A DNA stretch of 64,000 nucleotides from Macrococcoides goetzii (GTDB lineage: Bacteria; Bacillota; Bacilli; Staphylococcales; Staphylococcaceae): contig NZ_MJBI02000003.1 of the NCBI RefSeq assembly GCF_002742385.2, positions 248,001 through 312,000 on the forward strand. The letters run 5' to 3'. The notes under the pieces are model-generated. The model was given only the letters and a program-made list of their open reading frames with translations, had not been told where the DNA came from and ran no database searches. Each line of letters begins with the position of its first letter. Positions within the stretch are counted from its first letter, which is position 1. This document shows positions 9,576 through 18,263 of this stretch, in pieces. Position numbers and translations under genes: made by a program.

Positions 9576-10184
9576 TCATCTGCGATACGGATCATTTTGC
9601 TGATAAGGATTATAGTATCTATCTTGCCCTATTGCTTTCGGATTTGGTCCCCATTTATTTGTTCCAGGTTCAGAATCTTGAGCACACCACACGATGCACC
9701 ATATAGCGAGTACTAAATTTACAACAAATGCAAAAAGTTGAAAAACAAATGATAAAACAGATGGGTCTTGTTGGTTTCCAAAGTTATTAATGATCATACT
9801 AATCCAGCTTAAAATCATCGGAACTAAATAAAATAATAATGCCCATTTACCACTTCTACCGGTATCATGTAAGCGTCGTACGAGTAAAGATAAGTTGGGT
9901 ATTATTAATACAAGACAAATAAGTAGGAAGAACATTAATCCCATAAAACCAAACACACTTAAAATACCAAGTGAAGTATAAGCATCATCAGGTGCTGCGG
10001 CAACTGCTGCTGTACCAATAATAATTGTAAATACAACAAAAGCAATAAAGAAAAAGAAATACAAAACAAGTTGCGTAAAGAAAGGCACCCAGTACTCTTT
10101 TCTACGTGATCGTCCAGAAAAATTGAAATAATTTGACCAGAAAAGTGCAGTCGCTTTCCAAAAAGACATCGGTTGTTCGTACAT
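9576..10184 (-). CDS. DUF805 family membrane protein
   Basis: A 202-residue DUF805 protein: MYEQPMSFWKATALFWSNYF, FSGRSRRKEYWVPFFTQ, four membrane helices, LLVRRLHDTGRSGKW, and the ending EPGTNKWGPNPKAIG followed by a Tyr/Gln/Pro-rich tail. It has the full family length and is the closest relative of the N-terminal half of the chimeric gene at 17371. An AAAGGGGG site precedes the ATG. Function unknown. Confidence 0.86.
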   Translation of the reverse strand: MYEQPMSFWKATALFWSNYFNFSGRSRRKEYWVPFFTQLVLYFFFFIAFVVFTIIIGTAAVAAAPDDAYTSLGILSVFGFMGLMFFLLICLVLIIPNLSLLVRRLHDTGRSGKWALLFYLVPMILSWISMIINNFGNQQDPSVLSFVFQLFAFVVNLVLAIWCIVWCAQDSEPGTNKWGPNPKAIGQDRYYNPYQQNDPYRR

Positions 10185-10321
10185 CGTTATCCCCCTTTAA
10201 TAAGAATAACTTAAGTATAATTAAAAAATACAATTTTTTGAAGTATGAAGACTTCAACAGGACTCTTCCTTTTATAACCATTTCAAGATATAATATACAT
10301 AAAAAGTAAACGAGGTGCGTT

Positions 10322-10747
10322 ATGACTAAGAAGATTTCTTTTAAAATCCTCATGTTCACATTATTCTATCTCGTCTTAATGATATGGATGATTAATATCG
10401 AAATATATAAAGATCTCATATTACTTTCATTTATGATTCTTTATTACTTTACTTCAGTAAGACAATTAATTGCTGAGTATAAAACTAAAATGATAGATCC
10501 TGCCAACAAAATAGCAATTCATAAAGCAAATATGGTTAATTTTCGTAATAATATTATAGAAAGTACCATAATCTTTATTATTTACGGAACAATCATTTAT
10601 TTTAGACATGAACCAGATTTATTTCTCAGTCCATATTTCATGATCATCTTTTATCCTGCAGCTAACGTATTTGCTCAAGGTGTGCGCTACTTTATGGAGA
10701 AAGAAGAACTTCAAATTGCACTGAACAAAAGAAAAACCACTTCATAA
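10322..10747 (+). CDS. Four-helix membrane protein, unknown function
   Basis: A 141-residue protein with four hydrophobic segments and a charged middle loop (EYKTKMIDPANKIAIHK). It begins with a GAGGTG site before ATG 10322 and ends KRKTTS inside the stem of its terminator. The arrangement matches the proteins at 7690 and 15484. Function unknown. Confidence 0.75.
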   Translation: MTKKISFKILMFTLFYLVLMIWMINIEIYKDLILLSFMILYYFTSVRQLIAEYKTKMIDPANKIAIHKANMVNFRNNIIESTIIFIIYGTIIYFRHEPDLFLSPYFMIIFYPAANVFAQGVRYFMEKEELQIALNKRKTTS

Positions 10748-10758
10748 TAGAAGTGGTT
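10735..10758. terminator. Bidirectional terminator between 10322 gene and the 49-aa gene
   Basis: Stem AACCACTTC / GAAGTGGTT with a 6-base loop; its left arm is part of the coding end of the upstream gene. It lies between two convergent genes. Confidence 0.75.
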
Positions 10759-10762
10759 GATG

Positions 10763-10912
10763 TTATTTATCCTGATCTTCTTTACTAACCTTCTTCTCAC
10801 CAGGCTGTAATTCAAGCTGATCTTTAACCTTTTCGTTCATCTCACCATCAATAACTGATTCTGGCATGACTTCACGTCTGTTACTTGTAGTATCTTTATC
10901 AACGTTTGACAT
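10763..10912 (-). CDS. Small hydrophilic protein (49 aa)
   Basis: A 49-residue, very charged protein, MSNVDKDTTSNRREVMPESV and on to EKKVSKEDQDK. It lacks Cys and hydrophobic stretches and is probably disordered. GGAGG lies eight bases before this ATG; another in-frame ATG two codons upstream sits too close to that site. Such short acidic/basic proteins occur in staphylococci as uncharacterised genes. Convergent with the membrane protein at 10322. Function unknown. Confidence 0.7.
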   Translation of the reverse strand: MSNVDKDTTSNRREVMPESVIDGEMNEKVKDQLELQPGEKKVSKEDQDK

Positions 10913-10989
10913 CTTCATCGCCTCCATATTTTGATAGTTAACTATACCCTTTAACTGTTAACTTATGCTTAATATATTTAATAAATCTA

Positions 10990-11421
10990 TTATTGATATT
11001 TCCTTAAAATCTCCTGCCATTTAGCTTGTGCAGCACTATCGCCTGAAATTTTGAATTGTACTCCAGGAGGGTATTCTCCTCTTGTCCCATTATCATCATA
11101 CTCACCAAATCCTCATGAGAAACATGCTTTCTCATAAGGTAAGATCAGTTCATAAACCTTTCCATTATCAGCAAGTAAGTATTTATGAATATTTGTTCCT
11201 TCTTTCGCATCTTCACTATAACCAACAGCTGTAATTGTACTATCCAATTCACGTCCACCTGTTTCACCATCTTTTCTCGTATAGAAGGCTACACCGCTAA
11301 CTGCATGAATTTTGAATCCATCGAATCCAGGATTATCATTATTTTGAGTAAGTATCTCTCCATCAGGTGAGTCTGCATACCAATCACCACGACCAGCAGT
11401 GCCAACACTTTGTAAACAAAT
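10990..11421 (-). pseudogene. Decayed gene of unknown family with internal TGA and missing 5' end
   Basis: The minus strand encodes a coherent reading, VGTAGRGDWYADSPDGEILT then GFDGFKIHAVSGVAFYTRK and later GGRELDSTITAVGY, interrupted by TGA at 11113-11115 and continuing with GFGEYDDNGTRGEYPPGVQF to a TAA at 10990. No start exists: a TGA lies just upstream of the reading, at 11422-11424. The sequence resembles the body of a secreted or lipoprotein beta-sandwich gene that has lost its signal-peptide region. The recQ promoter now occupies the place where its 5' end would have been. Family not recognised. Confidence 0.7.
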
Positions 11422-11438
11422 TCAAATATCACAAATGT

Positions 11439-11444
11439 TATAAT
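11439..11444 (+). promoter_or_regulatory. Probable -10 box of the recQ-like gene
   Basis: A perfect TATAAT 32 bases before the ATG, followed by a CGGAGGTC ribosome site. I find no good -35 box at the normal distance. Confidence 0.45.
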
Positions 11445-11475
11445 ATGAATATCATTAACTACGGAGGTCACTCAA

Positions 11476-13545
11476 ATGGATTTTAAACAGCGCGCGGTAG
11501 AGATGTTACATGAAACATACGGAGCTGAAGCTAACTTTCGAGAGGGTCAACTGGAAGCGATATTAGCGGTAGTAAATAAACAGAAGACGCTGGTGATTCA
11601 AAAGACTGGCTGGGGGAAATCGATTGTATACTTCATCGCTACTAAGTTATTAAGAGAAAATGGTAGTGGTCCTGCTGTTATCATCAGTCCATTGTTAGCA
11701 TTAATGCACAATCAGATCGATGCAGCAGCTAAACTTGGTTTAGATGTCGTAACAATCAATAGTAATAACAGAGATGAATGGGATGATATTTATGCACGTC
11801 TTAGTGCGGTTGATGCCATTATTGTTTCTCCTGAGAAATTATCTGATGCAAGATTTATTGAAGCATTATCACAAGTGAATGATATCGAGCTTATTGTAGT
11901 AGACGAAGCACACTCTATTTCAGACTGGGGTCATGACTTCAGACCTGATTATCAGCGTATTGTGAACCTCGTTAAAGATTTACCCGACTCAATCGCAATT
12001 CTTGGCACAACTGCAACAGCAAACGACCGTGTCATTGAAGATATTAAATCGCAACTCGGAAATCTCCAGGTATTCCGTGGTGATTTAATCCGTTCAAATA
12101 TTTCGATTCAAGTGAATCCAGCACAATCGAAAGCAGAGCGACTTGCGTTCTTAGCAGCATCACTCACAGAGCATCCTTTTCTGAACAAAGAACAAGGTAT
12201 CATCTATTGTCTTACGAAGAAAGAGTGTGTTTCTGTTGCACAGTTCTTAATTGAACAAGGAACCTCGGCCGCACCTTATTATTCAGGTATGCAGAACGAA
12301 TTTGGAGAAGATACTAGCGTAGCTACGCTTGAAGCATTTCATAACGGGGAAGTTCGAGTGATTGTTGCGACAGTGAAGCTTGGTATGGGATACGATAAAT
12401 CAAATATCGGTTTCGTCGTTCATTTCCAGCTGCCACAAAACTTAATCTCATATTATCAGCAGATTGGACGTGCAGGACGCAACGGTAAACCAGCGCTTGC
12501 AATGCTACTTCATGGTGATGAAGATGAAGCGATCATCAACTCATTTATAGAAAGTGCGAATAAAGATCCGAAATTACTATCAGAAATATTAACGCTCATT
12601 AGCCAGCATCCTGAAGGTATGTCCAGAAACGATATTCTGCCACACTTCAATATGAATGTCACAAAGCTTGGATCAGTACTTAAATACTTATTCGTCCATG
12701 AATATATATTAATGGATAAGCGAAAGTACGTCATCAATCCAGATAAACACTTTGATGCTGAAATGAATGCACAATTACAGCAGCAGTTGAACGTAACGCG
12801 TTTACAGGAACTCGATAATTTAAAGCAATTTATCAATTACGACGGTTGTTATATGAAATATATCGCTGACGAACTTGATGCACCGGATAAACAGGAAAAG
12901 TGTGGTATTTGTGCACATTGTAGAAATCGTGAATTCATAACGATGGATACAAATCATCCAATGATATCTATCGCAAGCCAGTATAAGAATAAATTACACG
13001 GGGAAATCTCACCGCGTAAACGCTGGTCGAATAATAAAAAGATTGATGAATCATTACAATTTAAAACAGGATGGACGTATACTACCGATGCATATTCACC
13101 TGTCGGTCGTAAATTTATGTATGAACGCGATATTAATCAGTTCTCAGAACAGACGACAACACAAATCAGTCAATTTCTTAAAGACATGATACAAGAACAT
13201 CATATCGACGCTGTCGTAGCAGTTCCAAGTTTGAGAAGACCTCACCTTACAAACAAACTTGCACAAGCTGTAGCTGAGTATAACAATATCGAATATATCG
13301 ATGCAATCGTAAAAATAAAGCCTGGTAACAAGCAAAGCGAAATGCATAACTCAATCATGCAGGAACGAAATATAGAGGAAACCATTGCTATTCAAAACGA
13401 AGATTTATTAAAAGACAAAAATATACTACTCATTGACGATACCGTAAATTCACGCTGGACAATGACGATTATCGCATCAAAACTTTTAGCTCATGCAAAA
13501 GTAGTTTATCCATTTGCACTAGTGAATACCGGTTCTGGCGAATAA
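11476..13545 (+). CDS. RecQ-family DNA helicase with C-terminal phosphoribosyltransferase-like domain
   Basis: A 689-residue superfamily 2 helicase. Motif 0/I: FREGQ at about 21 and the Walker A KTGWGKS (about 43-49); motif II DEAH at 143-146; motif V/VI region QQIGRAGRNGKP near 335. A Cys cluster (CYMKYIADE...CGICAHC, about 457-480) is the RecQ zinc site. No HRDC domain follows; instead about 110 residues end with NILLIDDTVNSRWTM, shaped like the PRPP-binding loop of type I phosphoribosyltransferases such as ComF. It unwinds DNA 3' to 5' by family. Single gene with its own terminator. The role of the fused domain is unknown. Confidence 0.9.
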   Translation: MDFKQRAVEMLHETYGAEANFREGQLEAILAVVNKQKTLVIQKTGWGKSIVYFIATKLLRENGSGPAVIISPLLALMHNQIDAAAKLGLDVVTINSNNRDEWDDIYARLSAVDAIIVSPEKLSDARFIEALSQVNDIELIVVDEAHSISDWGHDFRPDYQRIVNLVKDLPDSIAILGTTATANDRVIEDIKSQLGNLQVFRGDLIRSNISIQVNPAQSKAERLAFLAASLTEHPFLNKEQGIIYCLTKKECVSVAQFLIEQGTSAAPYYSGMQNEFGEDTSVATLEAFHNGEVRVIVATVKLGMGYDKSNIGFVVHFQLPQNLISYYQQIGRAGRNGKPALAMLLHGDEDEAIINSFIESANKDPKLLSEILTLISQHPEGMSRNDILPHFNMNVTKLGSVLKYLFVHEYILMDKRKYVINPDKHFDAEMNAQLQQQLNVTRLQELDNLKQFINYDGCYMKYIADELDAPDKQEKCGICAHCRNREFITMDTNHPMISIASQYKNKLHGEISPRKRWSNNKKIDESLQFKTGWTYTTDAYSPVGRKFMYERDINQFSEQTTTQISQFLKDMIQEHHIDAVVAVPSLRRPHLTNKLAQAVAEYNNIEYIDAIVKIKPGNKQSEMHNSIMQERNIEETIAIQNEDLLKDKNILLIDDTVNSRWTMTIIASKLLAHAKVVYPFALVNTGSGE

Positions 13546-13550
13546 AAAAC

Positions 13551-13578
13551 TGCCTTCAAGATGATTATCTTGAAGGCA
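13551..13578. terminator. Bidirectional terminator between recQ-like gene and NlpC/P60 gene
   Basis: A 12-bp perfect stem TGCCTTCAAGAT / ATCTTGAAGGCA with loop GATT, flanked by A and T runs, between convergent genes. The end of the NlpC/P60 gene lies inside the stem. Confidence 0.9.
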
Positions 13579-14335
13579 ATTTATATTTAAATACAGGTTT
13601 ACCTAAACTATTTTCAAATACGTCTGCAGCTTTTATCTTTTTAACAAAATCATCATTGATACGATAATAATACGTTGGAACACCAGGTTTTTCAGCGAAC
13701 CCTTGATAACCTGTAATCATGATGCCATTGTCATAAGCAGTTTTGTAACCCATGTGGATGATCTGATTCTTATTCAGAATGACACCCGTATGACCTAATG
13801 CACCGCGACTATTCACTTTACTACCTAATACGAATATATCTCCGTAGCGCACATCTTTTTTCTTTATTGGTATAAACAGACGATTCTCCTGAGCAAACAT
13901 CGTTGTGGTGTCACCAAGAACTGTCTGCTTTGGTAAATAACCCGCTTCAATCATCGCTGCGTAAACAGCACTCGAACAATCCCATGTATCTTTACCCCAT
14001 CGCCCTGCATAAGATTGATAACGTGTCTTACCCATGCGATCGTAGAACCATTGAACCATTACACCTTTGCTTGGCACACTGCGTTTATAAATAGGTTTAG
14101 TATTATTCGGATTTGAAGTAACCAAGTGATCTCCAGGATACGTTGCATCAAGCACTAATGCGTTCCACTTCTTAAAGTTTTCAGGCGTAATATTATATTT
14201 CTTAGCAATTGAAGTAACAGTATCATTCGACTGCACAGTATGCACTCTTATCGTCTTGTAACGCTTTGCATCCGCATCGTTCATCGGAGTTAAAAGTAAT
14301 GCACCCACAGCTATTGCACAAATTAATTTTTTCAT
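13565..14335 (-). CDS. Secreted LysM and NlpC/P60 peptidoglycan hydrolase
   Basis: 256 residues from ATG 14335, which has AAGGGGATTTCT before it and starts the signal peptide MKKLICAIAVGALLLTPMND; an upstream ATG at 14395 lacks a ribosome site. After the signal peptide (cleavage near ADA-K) there is one LysM domain (about 31-73, HTVQSNDTVTSIAKKYNI). The NlpC/P60 domain (about 90-230) shows the catalytic Cys in WDCSS (Cys120), His in GHTGV (His182) and a following His194. It probably cuts peptide stems of peptidoglycan outside the cell, in growth or cell separation. Single gene. Confidence 0.87.
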   Translation of the reverse strand: MKKLICAIAVGALLLTPMNDADAKRYKTIRVHTVQSNDTVTSIAKKYNITPENFKKWNALVLDATYPGDHLVTSNPNNTKPIYKRSVPSKGVMVQWFYDRMGKTRYQSYAGRWGKDTWDCSSAVYAAMIEAGYLPKQTVLGDTTTMFAQENRLFIPIKKKDVRYGDIFVLGSKVNSRGALGHTGVILNKNQIIHMGYKTAYDNGIMITGYQGFAEKPGVPTYYYRINDDFVKKIKAADVFENSLGKPVFKYKLPSR

Positions 14336-14446
14336 AGAAATCCCCTTTTGGAAATATGTTATTAGTAATAGAAAAAAATACATTTTGTAATTCATTACAA
14401 CTAAACGATACTCTATTTTACAGAAAATAACATTGTATTTTCAATT

Positions 14447-15343
14447 TTATCTTCTCAAAGATTGTCGAAGCTCTACGTATATTCCATCTTCCAAATGCAC
14501 ACCATTCACACCGACCACTTTACTCGATACTAGATTTGCAAAATCAATGGCTTCATGTAGTGTTTTCCCGACGCTTAATGCTGCCATTACGCCACCGGTA
14601 TGACTATCACCAGCACCAATTGTATCTACGACCGCAGCTTTATATCCTGTTACACTGTGTAGCTTACCATCATAGTAAATTGCACCATCTGCACCAGTCG
14701 TCACAATGACTGTATTATGTGTCCAGTCATACATTTTTTGTACTGCTTCTTCTATATTTTCTAATCCGGTCAATTCTTTTATTTCCTGTTCATTTAAATG
14801 GATGATCGGAGACAACGCATAAAGTGCTTCCATCTTCCTCTGTTCAATTAACTTACCTCGTGGACCCGGACAGAAAATAATCTGACCTGAAACTTCTTTC
14901 AACATTTCTATAATCTTATCGCCATCTGTTTCTTCAATCTCCAATCCACACACATAAATATAATCAAATGATGCCATATCTATATCCGTTAGCCATTCCG
15001 GATTAAATGAATACTCCACACCGTGATGGGACAAGAATGTTCTATCTCCATTTTCTTCAACGAAACAATAACAACATCCATTCGCACCACTCAGATGTAT
15101 TTCACTTTGTATACCTAAACGATTCAATTCTTTCTTCACAAAATCACCATACATACCTGTTCCTACTGGGGATATAAAAGTATAATCTACACCTATCTGA
15201 TGCAATACATTCACAACGTTAAACGCACACCCACCTACTGCCATCATCTGCTTTTTAATATGTTCATCACCTTGACTCGTCGGTAATCTATCCATGTAAA
15301 TCATAATATCAGCAACAGTTGATCCAATTACTAAACACTTCAT
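14447..15343 (-). CDS. PfkB family carbohydrate kinase
   Basis: 298 residues from ATG 15343, chosen because AGGTAGGTG lies just upstream; a longer start at 15370 adds nine residues without a site. The ribokinase fold is shown by VGGCAFNVVNV (about 38-48, substrate side) and the ATP/anion-hole motif DTIGAGDSHTGG (catalytic Asp near 245). The family phosphorylates sugars or nucleosides; this one has no transporter or isomerase beside it, so the substrate is open. ADP/ATP use is as in family. Single gene. Confidence 0.85.
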   Translation of the reverse strand: MKCLVIGSTVADIMIYMDRLPTSQGDEHIKKQMMAVGGCAFNVVNVLHQIGVDYTFISPVGTGMYGDFVKKELNRLGIQSEIHLSGANGCCYCFVEENGDRTFLSHHGVEYSFNPEWLTDIDMASFDYIYVCGLEIEETDGDKIIEMLKEVSGQIIFCPGPRGKLIEQRKMEALYALSPIIHLNEQEIKELTGLENIEEAVQKMYDWTHNTVIVTTGADGAIYYDGKLHSVTGYKAAVVDTIGAGDSHTGGVMAALSVGKTLHEAIDFANLVSSKVVGVNGVHLEDGIYVELRQSLRR

Positions 15344-15483
15344 AAGCACACCTACCTTTATTAAATTCATTTTATAACAGTTCCATCAATTAATCATAAA
15401 ATATTTCAAAAAAATATACCATTTTCTTCAACTTTCCTAATTTGTGGTTTATAATAAGTATATTGAACAAAAGGGGTGGCGAC

Positions 15484-15912
15484 ATGATATCGTGGTATAT
15501 TAAACACAATAAAAAATTTTATATTACGAGTATGGTTGGTCTTATCATTGTAGCTTGTGCATTTTTCTTTATATACTATCCGAAGTTTACTTTATTCGCG
15601 GTATATGCATTTACAATGATGTTATTGATTTGCTATGCAGATACGATTACACAAATTAAAAGATATCTGGAAACCAACAAAGCTAAAGACTGGTTCGTTG
15701 CACAGTGGTATTTAAAGGACTGCATTACATACAGCATTGTATTATCTATTATTATTGGTCTAGGCTATATTGTAATCCATCTCTCACCACCAAATATTCC
15801 AGGGAGCAATATGCACTACACAACTATAATTATGTTTATTTTGTATGTTATGTTTAAATGGCTGCGCTACTATGAGTTACGTCGTGAAATGAAAGAAGGA
15901 AAGATTATATAG
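15484..15912 (+). CDS. Four-helix membrane protein, unknown function
   Basis: 142 residues from ATG 15484, preceded by AAAGGGGTGG; an upstream in-frame ATG at 15442 has no site. Four membrane helices in two pairs, a middle loop with KDWFVAQWYLKDCI and a basic C-terminus YELRREMKEGK. The loop motif (aromatic, then LKD or KLL before helix 3) and size link it to the proteins at 7690 and 10322. Function unknown. Confidence 0.76.
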   Translation: MISWYIKHNKKFYITSMVGLIIVACAFFFIYYPKFTLFAVYAFTMMLLICYADTITQIKRYLETNKAKDWFVAQWYLKDCITYSIVLSIIIGLGYIVIHLSPPNIPGSNMHYTTIIMFILYVMFKWLRYYELRREMKEGKII

Positions 15913-15954
15913 ATTTATTTATCATAATTTAGGTCTTTTTTACAGTAAACTTTA

Positions 15955-15995
15955 AAACACCAGTGAAAGATAATCAATTACTTTCACTGGTGTTT
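15955..15995. terminator. Bidirectional terminator between 15484 gene and ribokinase
   Basis: A 15-bp perfect stem AAACACCAGTGAAAG and its complement with an 11-base loop, followed by T on the plus strand and A before it, between convergent genes. Confidence 0.9.
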
Positions 15996-15996
15996 T

Positions 15997-16860
15997 TTAT
16001 TTACATTCTATTTCATGTCTATAAGGCATACCACCTTGTGCACCTAATCCTCCAATTGAAAGAGCAGCTGCCTGATTCGCAAATTGTACAGCATCATTCA
16101 ATGACATACCTTCACTTATGCCTACAGCAAGTGCACCGTTGAATGTATCACCTGCACCTGTCGTATCTATAACTTCTGCTTTCATAGCTGGAATATTAAT
16201 CAACTCACTATCGAAATACGTCGCTCCTTGTTCTCCAAGCGTCACGATCATTTGTTTTGGATATTCTTCAATCACATCGTTAAATTCCTCACCAAACATC
16301 GCCTTTACTTCAGTTTCGTTCGGTGTAAAGTATGTGACTTTCTTCAACAACTCAGGATTAATTTCAATGAACGGAGCTGGATTATAGATTGTCGTTATAT
16401 TCTTTTTATAACTTTCTTCAATAACATATTCAATGATGGATTTCGGAATTTCATTTTGCAGTAGTATAATGCTATCTTTATCCATACCATTTAGTGCTTC
16501 ATCTACTAATTCAATTGAAACTTCACTATTTGCACTCGGTACAACAATAATCGAATTATCATTATCCGCTAATGTGATATGCGCAGTGCCACTTGCACAG
16601 TCATCAATCTTCTCTAGATATTCAACGTTTACATTGTTGACTTTCAAATTCGATACAATCATCTCACCGAAATTATCATCACCAACACATCCTACCATAT
16701 AAACATTTGCACCAAGGCGTGCAGCACTGACAGCCTGATTTGCACCTTTACCACCTTCAGTCATAAAGAAAGCATCTCCTAGGATTGTTTCACCTTTCTT
16801 TGGTAACCTGTTTGCCTGCACAACTAAATCTACAGACATACTTCCGATAACATATATCAT
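15997..16860 (-). CDS. rbsK: Ribokinase
   Basis: 287 residues from ATG 16860, which follows AAGAGGTGAG; a start at 16908 would add 16 residues without a site. Diagnostic ribokinase motifs: MSVDLVV at the start, GGKGANQAVSAARLGA (about 39-54), NPAP near 180, and DTTGAGDTFNGAL with the catalytic Asp near 240. It phosphorylates D-ribose at O5. No rbsD or rbs transporter is next to it, so ribose must come from elsewhere or from nucleoside turnover. Single gene. Confidence 0.9.
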   Translation of the reverse strand: MIYVIGSMSVDLVVQANRLPKKGETILGDAFFMTEGGKGANQAVSAARLGANVYMVGCVGDDNFGEMIVSNLKVNNVNVEYLEKIDDCASGTAHITLADNDNSIIVVPSANSEVSIELVDEALNGMDKDSIILLQNEIPKSIIEYVIEESYKKNITTIYNPAPFIEINPELLKKVTYFTPNETEVKAMFGEEFNDVIEEYPKQMIVTLGEQGATYFDSELINIPAMKAEVIDTTGAGDTFNGALAVGISEGMSLNDAVQFANQAAALSIGGLGAQGGMPYRHEIECK

Positions 16861-16956
16861 ATACTCACCTCTTAAAATTATCATAACGAAATAAATAGAA
16901 AATAACACGTTACATACATAATTTATTTGTTATACTATCAAAAATGAGGTGACTAG

Positions 16957-17415
16957 ATGGATACAGTGATATTAAGAGAAGAAGACAAAGCAACGCTGAG
17001 AAAATATAATATAGATCCGGAAAAGTTTGAAGAAGATTTTGAAGATATTTTTAGAATGATCGGCTATGAATATGATGAACTATTATTTAGTGAATTTGGC
17101 TATGAATTCGATCCTGATGAGATAGAACAAATCCCTAGAATTGCAGCAATGAAAAAAGATTTCCTACAAATTTACGACCATATTGCGCAGGATGAAGGCT
17201 ATTTGAATTATAACCATCATTACATATCATCTTATAGTGATGTATCGTGCGAAATAAAGTTAAAAGACGGGACGATCATCAAAGGCAAAAGTACAGATAC
17301 GCATTGGGAGAATAAAGAAATCAATATTGAAGTAAAACATCTATTCAGTAAACAAATCGTGAAAATCAATCTAGATGAAATAGAATACATTAACATAAAA
17401 AACAGCACAATTTAA
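16957..17415 (+). CDS. Acidic cytosolic protein, unknown function
   Basis: A 152-residue, strongly acidic protein without signal or membrane segment. It contains the repeated motif FGYEFDPDEIEQIPRI in its first half and a beta-rich second half (CEIKLKDGTIIKGKSTDT). A paralogue with the same layout, FGYEYDLEALLKIDW, is at 21337. GAGGTG precedes the ATG. The second half resembles a small Sm- or PRC-like barrel, but this is a guess. Function unknown. Confidence 0.75.
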   Translation: MDTVILREEDKATLRKYNIDPEKFEEDFEDIFRMIGYEYDELLFSEFGYEFDPDEIEQIPRIAAMKKDFLQIYDHIAQDEGYLNYNHHYISSYSDVSCEIKLKDGTIIKGKSTDTHWENKEINIEVKHLFSKQIVKINLDEIEYINIKNSTI

Positions 17416-18069
17416 ATGCTGTTTTTTGTGTGCTTTGCTTTTTTCCAGACAGATTCTTTTAAATACATGATAGTCCATTGATAAAGGTTTACCATAAACT
17501 TGATGAATCTTCTTACGAGACACTGCTTTAATATTATCTGCATTCACCTGCGTAATCGTACGCTTCATAAATGGTACGTTCTCCTGGAAGTTTGTAAATG
17601 CTAATGCGTTGGGTGAACGTACTGAATCATAACCCGGTTTGTTACCTACTAAGAAGTCTTCATAGTGAATACCTTTTTTATGCTTATAGTAATTCACCTT
17701 TTGCCCAGCTTTTAACCCATTGATTGTCAATTTACCGCTCTTACCAATGTCATGCAGACGACGTACAAGTAAAGAAATGTTGGGGATTAACAAGATTAAA
17801 CTAATCAAACATAGGAATACAATCATTACAGCAATTGAAATAGTAGTAAATGCAAAAGCCTCATGATTACCATCAGTTGAAGATGTGTCTATCGCAGATA
17901 ATCCTGATATCATAATAAAAAGATAAATCACTACACTAATAATATAAAATAAAACTTGTGTGAATACCGGTACCCAAAATTCTTTTCTTCGTGAATGTCC
18001 ACTAAAATCAAATGTTCTCGTCCAAAATAACTTCGGTGCTTCCCAAAAAGACATTGATCTAGTCAGCAT
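17371..18069 (-). pseudogene. Chimeric gene: DUF805 N-terminal half fused to a secreted-protein fragment
   Basis: Residues 1-113 are a DUF805 protein (SMSFWEAPKLFW, FSGHSRRKEFWVPVFTQ, LLVRRLHDIGKSGK) that stops where the family would continue with its last helices. From residue 114 the sequence becomes LTINGLKAGQKVNYYKHKKG and later KKIHQVYGKPL, which matches the mature part of the secreted proteins at 48249 and 49039 (KAGKL-x-L-x-G-x..YGKPL). The joint is at GGTAAA (about 17731-17736), present in both partners. After YGKPL only about 36 unrelated residues follow, overlapping the convergent gene at 16957. Both partners are truncated, so it is probably non-functional. Confidence 0.8.
17401..17427 (+). 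terminator. Terminator of the acidic protein gene at 16957
   Basis: Stem AACAGCA / TGCTGTT with a 9-base loop and a T run after it; the stop codon lies in the loop. Confidence 0.8.
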
Positions 18070-18263
18070 AAGTCCTCCGAAGTGTGTAATTTGTTACTTT
18101 AATTATAAAATTTTTTATGTTTTGTATAACAAAAGCACAGGAGAATAATTAATAATTACTCTCCCGCGCCAGACATTTTGTACCAATTCGATGCTTCATT
18201 TTATGAATGAATATTTCCTTTCCCTAAGTTTAAAGCTATAGCAGGGATTCGGAAAGTTTTTAT

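Noticed and set aside
18160-18263. Short reading ASNWYKMSGAGE before the lipoprotein gene at 18264, like the end of a glycosidase.
   Set aside because: Only about 13 codons between stops; too short to support a gene remnant.
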